Source: Rhexocercosporidium sp. MPI-PUGE-AT-0058 (taxonomy: Eukaryota; Ascomycota; Leotiomycetes; Helotiales). Taken from it: DNA of 64,000 nt. The DNA lies in contig JAGTJL010000007.1 of NCBI GenBank assembly GCA_020746875.1, positions 744,001 through 808,000 of the forward strand. The letters are read 5' to 3'. The position numbers were made by a program, and so were the translations under genes. Each line of letters starts with the position of its first letter. The first letter of the stretch is position 1. This document shows positions 55,994 to 64,000 of the stretch, piece by piece. The notes beneath the pieces were generated by a model. That model had not been told where the DNA came from. It made no database searches and worked only from the letters and a program-made list of their open reading frames with translations.

Positions 55994-58436
55994 CTTGACA
56001 ATTACAATTATGTATGGAAGACGGAGATTTCCAACTGTAACTCAAGAGAGCGCGTGGAAGGATTCTAAGAAGGTAATGGAGGGCAACGGGCCCTTAAGTA
56101 CCTTCTTACCTGCATGGTAAATTTCTTCCCCGAACAATCAAAATAGAATCCTTCGCCGGGTTCCTAGGTGGACGCGGTGAGAAATGGCTCATCAACAGCC
56201 GCAATGCAAGTGCAGGGAGTTTGAGTACAGTACCGTTCATCACATAAGCAGCGCCGTGTAAGTGCATCTCTTCACAGGCAGCTAGCTACATTCTGGACAG
56301 CATAGAATCAGGCATAAGCACGCAGTTGCCACGAGGCAATGTGACATTAGAAGACTGTGCTGTACAGCAAGCTATTGATTGGGGCTTGAAATATGCAGCA
56401 CGGGACGGAGATTCTTCCCGGCCCAGAGGTTGCGGCGTCCAGGTCGACATATATAGATCGTGATATGATTGGATCGATCGGACATGAGCAGCTGTTTTGT
56501 GAAATTCTGCAGTGTACGTGATGCGAGGTTGGGTGCTTTTGTTCTGAACTTCTGGTACCGAGAATGATTAATAACTGACTTGGCGCATGGGATGCAGCGG
56601 TTGACAGCGCCTAAATGTCCAACGAGATTAAAATTGGAACTTTTGGATGAAATGCTACGGTAAGATACCTCCATGGAACTACGACCAGGCGCATGGAGTT
56701 GTAATAGTCTCTTACGAGAGCGCCAACAGGAAGGGATAGACTATTAAGCATAATAGTTTCCACCAACTGGGTGAGATCCCCGGACAAGGCCATAAATGGA
56801 ATCGAGCCGGGGTGTATGCAGGATTAAACAGCGGGGACAGTGCATGGTGTAGTCGGCGATTGGTGCGGAAGGAATATTCCCATATGCATGGCATGCAAGC
56901 GAGTAATCAATCCGCTGGTGAGTGAGAAGAGAGCAGCAAGCAAAGAAGGCAGCCAAGGAAGGGCTAAAATGCATGTATTTTAAGCCTGTAGAGCTGTCAG
57001 CCGTCCATGGACTGTCCCTCGATCTTGTTCAAGGTGTTATTTCCTCCCTCTTCATCTGCATCTAGCTGGAAGTGGGATTTGAATACCATATGATAGGTAC
57101 AGACCGAGAAACACAGACATTTGGAGACGGCAAACAGATACAGGTGCTTCATATTCGACACCTGCAGCAAAGAAAGGGTGAATTTACTCGCGGTTCATAT
57201 TAAATCGCACAACTTGAGATACCGTACTTTGTGGTGACTTTACACAGTAATCGTCAGCTCGCCTATGGTGGTGGGCTTCGTGCATCCTTCCAATCTTAGT
57301 CAGAATAAGCGAATGCGGATTGAAAGCGACCGTGGAATTTTGCGATTTTGTACACATCCTTTACTAAACTGGCGACTCTCTTATATTGGTATTAGATATA
57401 CTTGTGCTTGACTTATAATATCTCGAAAGCGAATTCGTTTAAATCAAGATCCAAAGCTTTTTAAACATTTAAAGCAATAGTAAACCCTAAAGTCGAACTC
57501 TTTTTAATATTATAAATAATTTAAAAGCGCGCTCATGTAAGGTAAAAGAATAGCTTTAAAAACGCCTTTCAAAAAAAAAAAAACACAGTACGACAGTAAA
57601 GATCTTTAAAGTCTAAGTTGTTATGGTTAGGTGACAACCGAAATCCGAGATTGTATCCCGTCACATGCTAGCTAGCTAGATGGCTAGTGGGCTTGCGCGC
57701 TGCAAGATGTACAGCAGGTCTTGCATGGGAAGTCATAAAGTTCATATACATGCAGTAGTTTCCTAGGTAGTAGAGCCTCGTGTTCAAATTCATATAGCAG
57801 TTTAACCATTGCTTGTAACGTCTCAATTCCCATTGAGAACCGAACGCCTTGTAACTTTACTTCAGAGCTGTTACCAACGGACAAAAGCCTGTACACCGCC
57901 AGACCGCGTACTAGTCAGAACGAGGAACGTTACAGAAACGACGAGGATGGTAGCGACTTGTGATCCTCAAATGGTAGCACTGGCTATGTTTGACTTGTTC
58001 AATGATTTGAGATTGCCGAGGAACAGCAGGATCCTAAGAAATCCTGGACCGAGACCAGCGAAGAATCCGCTCTTAGCAATCGAAGTCGACGATAATGATT
58101 GTATTTTTGAAGACTGGGGTGGGATCAGATGGAATCTGGCTTGTGAAGGAGGGGATTCAACAGTTCAATGCCAAGCATTCGATCCTGGCTGGTTTAAGCC
58201 TAAAGTGGTTGGTGCCCGCCGTTGCCCCGACCTCATCCTCACGTGATCGAAGTAAACAAGAATTGAACTTCAAATCAACAAGACTCTCGCCATCCATGCT
58301 GAATTTGTGATCCCGCCCAGCACTTCGCATCTATACATAACGACGCAACTTACGATTGCTTCGTAGTTGCTCGAGCTTCTCTTTCTTATTCGCGCGACAT
58401 TGAAGTAAAGAGTGGTTGCAATTGCTACGATTCAGA
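55994..58436. other. long intergenic region with A/T-rich relic
   Basis: No supported gene in 2.4 kb. From about 57370 to 57610 the sequence is very A/T-rich with TTTAAA motifs and an A-run, like RIP-degraded repeat DNA. Short GCTAG repeats follow at 57668-57690. A 145-codon frame at 57809-58246 has ordinary composition but no homology I recognise and no clear start context. Confidence 0.4.
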
Positions 58437-61400
58437 ATGGATTATGCAGAGGAGGAGAACTCGGTATGTTGCGACACCAGCTTCTCTAAAACAGCTCCTG
58501 AAGTTTTTCTCTCACAGTATCGACCCTCGCAACTCAAACCTCCTGGAAGCCGAATCCCTTCACCACCGAAAATGGGTCTCGCAGAGATCTCCGAGTCGCA
58601 AAACAATGCGCGATCGAAACTGTTATCGAGGATGCCCCCTCCCACGTCTTTGAAGCATAAATTGGGCGGCACATGTCGGTGATATCTGCAGATGGTGTTG
58701 GAGGGACAATTGAGCTGATAGATGTCATAGTCAACGAACCAGAACCAAAACGCAAGACACTGGCGGAAAGAGCGGGAGAACCCAGGTCCATCGCAGCTCC
58801 CGCGCAAAGTACAAGACCTCCCGTGAAAGGAACATCGCTAGTTGGTGCAGGTGTAAGTAACATTGAAACGATGATTCTTAACCAGCACATTTCCCCTTCG
58901 CCATGGAAGATAAGAGAGTCTCGACCTATTCTAGCTTTGCTTCCCCGTGCGAGTCAAATCATCAGGGCACACCAGAAACTCGCATTCGATTAGCAAGCTC
59001 TCGATTGAAACCACCCCAAACAGTGATTGAGTGTGGAGAATGGAAGTCAACAGGGACTGACTTGATTGTAGAAATCCATGCACAGTCGAAATCCATCATT
59101 CACGTCCTCAACATCTTCACGAGCACCGTCAGTATCCTCCCGAAACACATCGAATGGCAGTTTCTCCAGCAGTGTCGGCCCAAATGGTCGACCGAAATCA
59201 TCGTACGGCGGCAGATCACAATTCAGCCAGTCGACGATGACACGAGGACCTACCACCCTACCTCGACCAGCAACATCCATGGATACGCATTCTTCTGATG
59301 ATGATGTACCATCACAAGGAAGACGCAAGGGTATGGAACCTTTGATTACACTCCCCACTCCCATAAAGTCGAACGACGGCTACCAGAGCCTCCGAAGCAA
59401 GAAGCTACGAGCGCCCCCTTCAATGCAATCATTGAGGCCCCAGCGGTCCGCTGCCAATATGAGGGATGTCTCCGTCAGTACGGCCATGAGCAGGCTACGA
59501 CTCGACGGAGAAGTCAGATCCAGGGAACCAAACGAGTATCAAGCGAGCTCTAACAGAATGCGGCCGCCACAATCACTCCTATCTCATAAGTCTTCTATCA
59601 GTTCGGGGATGAGAGGGTTGAGAGTCGACAGTATCGAGAATGCGCTTGTGCTGTTCGAGCCCCCTGCTGAATCAAATGCTCCGAAGTCTCCCTCTCATAT
59701 TCCGGTGCTTTCCAAGGTGGAGGCATCGATGGAGCCGCCAATCACACCTCGCAGAACTCCTAAGCCCTCCCCCCAAAAGACTCCCTATTTGACCAAAGAT
59801 TCTAACGTGCCTGGTTTTACAGCATGGGACGTCGACGTTCGCATTGAGCGAATGGAAGGAATGTTCTCTGAAATGCAAAACAAGGTCACCAATACCAGTT
59901 TAGAACGTAGTGTCCTCGAAGAAGCTATATCTCTGTACAAGGAGAGAAGTAAGTGCTCCAAGTTTTCCTCGACGTACCATTTACTCATTGTGCTCTTTAG
60001 TTACCGAACTGGACGGCTTGAGATCGCAACTTTCGTCTTCGAACATGATTCTGCAATCCGATTTGAACGAGATGAAATTGAAGGTCGAATCACTTCAACA
60101 AAGTCTACTGACTGCAAACACTGGGCTTGACGAGCAGATGCGAGCACACCGAATCGAGTTGGACGACGCGAAAAGGGAGAGTCGAAACGAAGTCGACCAG
60201 ATGAAACGAGACAACACTGATGAGATGGACCGATTGCTTCGAAAGCATAGAGACGAATTGCGGGAAATGGAACGTCAAGCTACGGCGGAATTGGAGGACA
60301 GAATTCGAGACCTTGAACGACGGAATAATGCCACCCTTGAGGAGGAACGCAGTCGAAGGCTTCGCGAAGTACAGGAACTGGAGTCTCGAATCGCATCGGA
60401 AAGTGTCAATCTGGATCTGGAAGTACAAAAGAAGGATCGCGAAATTCAGAACATGAGAGGCCAACTGGAGGATGTCAGAGGGGACCTTGATCGGGAGCAG
60501 ACTTTAAAGGCCAATGCACAAAACGAGATTGCAACGATGAGAGAGACTCTACAAAAGACTGGCGTCGAATCAGCATCGACCATTCATACCCTTGAAAGCA
60601 CTGTAGCAAGTCTTCGTGCTCGTATACATTTCCTAGAATCCGGATCTAAGGCGCAGTCTGACAGTTTCGTGGAGATGGAACGAAGACTGCAGGAAGCACT
60701 AGATTCTGCTGAGGAGTCCAAGCGGAAATTAATCAAAGAAGAATCCCTTCGCCGAATTCTCTTCAATCAGGTCCAGGAGCTTAAGGGCAACATTCGAGTC
60801 ATGTGCAGAGTGCGGCCAGTATTCAGCAATAATGCAGATGAAGGACCAGTGGCAAAGTTGACTTACCCAGATCTGGACAAAGAATCGAAGGAGCTTGAGA
60901 TCCAGGGAAGGGAAGAGAAGAGTAGCTTGGGAACGATCACCAGGAAGAATCATTCATTCTCCTTCGATCGAGTATTTGGACCCGAGAGCCAGAACAAAGA
61001 AGTGTTCGAGGAGATTTCGCAACTTGTCCAAAGTGCGCTTGATGGCTATAATGTCTGTATATTCTGTTATGGTCAGACTGGATCCGGAAAGACGCACACG
61101 ATGTCATCCGCCGATGGTATGATTCCCCGTGCCACTCATCAAATATACGAGACAGCAACGAACCTCAAGGATAAGGGATGGACGTACACGATGGAGGGAA
61201 GCTTTGTGGAAGTCTACAACGAGGAGATTCATGATCTTCTTGGCAACTCGAAAGATTTTGACAAGAAAAAGCACGAAATCCGACATGACGAGCAGAGGAA
61301 GCAAACCACCGTGACGGGATTGAAGACTGTGCCTTTGGACTCTGCAAATACTGTTGAGTTGATCCTCAAGCAAGCTGCCAACAACAGAAGTGTCGCGGCT

Positions 61401-61945
61401 ACCAAGTCCAACGAGAGATCATCCAGATCTCACTCTGTCTTCATTTTGAAACTCGTTGGGCGGAACAGCACTACCAATGAGACCTCCGAAGGCACGCTCA
61501 ATCTCGTCGACTTGGCTGGTTCCGAGAGACTAAAACAATCCGGCGCAGAAGGAGATAGGATGAAGGAGACCCAAAATATCAACAAGAGTTTGAGTTGCCT
61601 TGGAGATGTTATCGGGGCACTGGGTCAAGGCAAGGAAGGTGGTCACATTCCGTACAGAAATTCGAAGGCAAGAATATCCGGAGCTAACCAAGAGAAAAGA
61701 GCTGACCTGTCTAGTTGACTTACCTGCTTCAATACTCCCTAGGTGGTAATTCCAAAACACTCATGTTCGTTATGGCGAGTCCATTGGAGGCTCATCTGAG
61801 TGAGACTCTGACGAGTCTAAAATTCGCGACGAAGGTATGCTGCTGTCTAGTCATCGGCATTGGTCCCTATTCTTACTCTCCACAGGTACATAACACACAT
61901 ATCGGGACAGCAAAAAAGTCCACCAAGGTCCGTAGCAGCGATTGA
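58437..61945 (+). CDS. klpA: kinesin-14, C-terminal motor (Kar3/KlpA/Ncd type)
   Basis: Seven exons join in frame to 1012 residues: 58437-58463, 58518-58674, 58722-58852, 59072-59948, 60001-61667, 61715-61834, 61886-61945. A basic, Ser/Pro-rich tail (microtubule or cargo binding) is followed by a coiled coil of about 300 residues and a C-terminal motor. The neck-motor start is [15 protein letters not shown], the P-loop [11 protein letters not shown], switch [12 protein letters not shown] and switch [16 protein letters not shown]. It ends with [14 protein letters not shown]. This minus-end-directed motor acts in spindle assembly and karyogamy. One intron near the end is GC-AG (61668-61714). 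The intron at 58675 has a weak donor, so residues around 62 are uncertain. Confidence 0.9.
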
Positions 61946-62297
61946 TGATGATGAAATACGGCATTGTTTGACTATCATTTCGGCGTCGTGCATTCACTGG
62001 GGGGTTTCCAGTCAGATCGTGAACTCGTGGATTCTGAGGGTGGCATGGAGTATTATTGTTTTTTGTTAAGATACAAGGCAGGATAATTGTCTATGTTGTA
62101 TGCATGGAGTGTTGGATTGGGTTTACTTACATGGGCAACTTGATCCTTTTGCTAGGATGAATTGAGAATGATTGTCAATTGCATTACTCTCTTTCTTCGT
62201 TCTCGTTCCCCAGAAGCATTCGTTGATTAACTTGTGCCAGATCATCTTAAGCTGGCATTGAATCACCTATTTATCTCTCACTTAGCTCCACTACATC
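61946..62297. other. convergent spacer, no gene seen
   Basis: 3' regions of the kinesin and 2EXR genes. No other signal. Confidence 0.5.
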
Positions 62298-63425
62298 TCA
62301 TAACTCGAATATCTCAATCCTCGGAACACTCCAACAATTTTGAATCCTCTCTCTGAAACTCTCCAGCCGTCCCCTAGCACGCCTCATCTCCTCTTCCGCC
62401 GCGGCATCACTTCCGGAATCTCCTGCAACGCAATACCATGTTTCGAGGTTGGGGAAGATGCGGATCTGAGTATGAATGGTACACCAGTAAGATTACAGTA
62501 CTGCTGTCAAATCTCCCAATGACGAGAATGAAAGCATGAGAAAATATTGAGGAAGAATGAGGTAAGGGAAAAGAAACGGAGAAGGAAGATCAACATACAG
62601 ACGGCCCCCCACCCTTCCCACTCCAAGCCCCCCTCTCCACACTAGGATAAAAACACTCGCTCTTCGTAGCCAGGTGTCGGATACCCTGTAACTGCATCTT
62701 CAACCCTTCAAGTGGACCACCTCCCTCTTTGGCGACTTTTACTAGGACCTCGTTTCGTTGGATAATGGCGGCGTAGTTGGGGATGTAGAAGGTAGTGTAC
62801 GAGGCATCGAAATGGAGCTTCCCTTGGATTTCGACGTGGAGTTTTGGTGGAGTTGGTGTGGTAGTTATTGAAAGGGACGAGGTATTGGCTGAGAGGTAGA
62901 TTGAGCGTGCTTCTTTATTAGTGCGGAGGAGGCCTAGGTCTTGGATACTCCCAATTCTGCTGCTAATATTGTCGACATGGTGGAGACTTGATGTGTGGTT
63001 TGGAGCATAGTTTTGAGTGTGGATCTTGAATGCTACTCTAATCTCCTGCTCAGATGAGGCAGTGTTGAAATTCGAAGTAAGTCCGCATTGAGTAGTCAAG
63101 ATCGAGATTGTGGCTGTATAGAGACGATTTGGGGGTGGCAGGGCGAGATTCCATATTTCGAGACGCACTGCGGAAGTGTTCTTAGTCTTCTCCAAGGAGC
63201 ATGTAACAGAAGGGTTGAGAGAGGGAACTTACGTTCTGTTGGTAAACGGGGGAAAGGGTGGAATGTCTGGAGGTGGTCTGGTGGTTGTGGCGTTGAACAT
63301 CCTGGGTTTTTCGGGGTATCTCGGGAGTGCATGTTTATGCCTTCTGAGCAGATGTTGGTGTGCATGGCTGTTGATTCTCTTGACTCTTCTGAGCGGAATT
63401 TATTGAAAGGACTTGAGTTGTTCAT
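62298..63425 (-). CDS. 2EXR-domain protein
   Basis: Exons 63425-63233, 63167-62599 and 62465-62298 join in frame to 309 residues. The 2EXR hallmark is formed across the first intron: FHPFPRLPTE followed by LRLEIWNLALP. Later family segments include LGLLRTNKEARSIYL, FDASYTTFYIP and IRIFPNLETWYCVAG. The short last exon supplies the acidic, Arg-rich C-terminus; without removing the second intron the frame ends just after residue 254. 2EXR proteins are a very large, uncharacterised family of filamentous fungi. No membrane segment or signal peptide. Confidence 0.8.
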
Positions 63426-64000
63426 GATTATGCCAGTCTTGAAATTCAAAGGAGAGGCGATGAAGATAAACTTAATTCAAGTAATTGTTGTTCTCTAGCA
63501 CCGCTGGGATTGACCAATTGATCTGCAGGATGGCTGTGAAGCACAAGCTAGTCATCAAGTGAGTCACTTATGGGGCTTGTGAGTCCCGAATCCTCTATGA
63601 CAAAATAACCATGTTCTACGAAAATTGTGTTTTAAGCTAAGCTTTGGCATTTGTCTTGGATGACTGTTTTTCGAAAAGCAGCACGCCAAGTGCCGACAGT
63701 GAAAGGGTGGGAATAAATGTGCATAGCCTTGCCATCTCACCACTTCATCAGAACTCATTCCTTCCTTTTAAATGACCACTACAATGTCAAGTTCTTAATA
63801 CTATTACTTCCTAGCTGTTATTTGTGTCGTCTCAGGTACCAAAACAATTCGTCGCTCCAGCGCCGCTCAATCCATAGAAATCCCGAAAGGAGTTCTCGGG
63901 AAAGGAATATACATGTCCAACATCTCTTCAGCCAGCTGCTGTTCCCCCTGAATAGTTTCCTTAGGTCGCGCTCACTCTATGATATCCGGCCTGCCTGGTG
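63426..64000. other. intergenic to window end, no gene seen
   Basis: Promoter side of the 2EXR gene. No coding sequence is supported up to the window edge. Confidence 0.5.

Noticed and set aside
57809..58246. 145-codon frame before the kinesin gene
   Set aside because: No recognisable domain, weak start context and adjacency to degraded DNA; kept only as a remark in the intergenic entry.

Overview
The window looks like nuclear DNA of a filamentous ascomycete (Pezizomycotina, perhaps Leotiomycetes; class is inference). The grounds are short GT-AG introns of about 45-120 bp, many with a CTAAC/CTGAC-like branch site, fungal-only families (WOPR regulator, UstYa proteins, 2EXR, ENA-type ATPase), pyrimidine-rich promoters, and transposon and duplicate copies that carry RIP-like C-to-T/G-to-A decay. 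Most genes have several exons. I joined exons by hand so that reading frame and family motifs agree across each junction; exon lists are in the evidence fields.

Layout, left to right. 1-8.6 kb: the N-terminus of a secreted Gly/Ser/Thr-rich protein cut by the window edge, then a tandem duplication of a two-gene unit (secreted zincin metallopeptidase plus convergent F-box-like gene). Only the first peptidase looks intact; its copy and both F-box-like genes carry stops or frameshifts. 9.3-16.2 kb: a secreted unknown protein, a ribonuclease T2, mitochondrial dihydroxy-acid dehydratase (ILV3) and a small conserved protein. 17.3-25.1 kb: a head-to-head sodium-efflux pair, an ENA-type P-type ATPase and an Nha1/Sod2-type Na+/H+ antiporter. 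26-35 kb: a WOPR (Gti1/Pac2) regulator, a membrane-anchored RING-H2 protein, an MFS drug-type transporter and mitochondrial sulfide:quinone oxidoreductase. 35.8-38.7 kb: a complete but dead hAT transposon with 17-bp inverted ends and a perfect 8-bp target-site duplication.

39-56 kb holds the most interesting system: what looks like a dikaritin-type (ustiloxin/phomopsin/asperipin class) ribosomal peptide cluster. It has a signal-peptide-bearing precursor with nine repeats of an LGNYY-like core separated by Lys-Arg (Kex2) sites, three UstYa-family (DUF3328) membrane oxidases each with two HxxHC motifs, a secreted tyrosinase, and a bZIP-plus-ankyrin (bANK) regulator of the type known from the HC-toxin and apicidin clusters. 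A RIP-mutated copy of the tyrosinase 3' end lies right behind the third UstYa gene, about 7.3 kb from the intact tyrosinase. Between them are gene relics, including a Hint-domain protein remnant. The product would be a new variant, because seven cores end in Tyr-Tyr and the last two in Tyr-Cys.

58.4-63.4 kb: a C-terminal-motor kinesin-14 and a 2EXR-domain protein. No tRNA, rRNA, CRISPR array or prokaryote-type operon was found.
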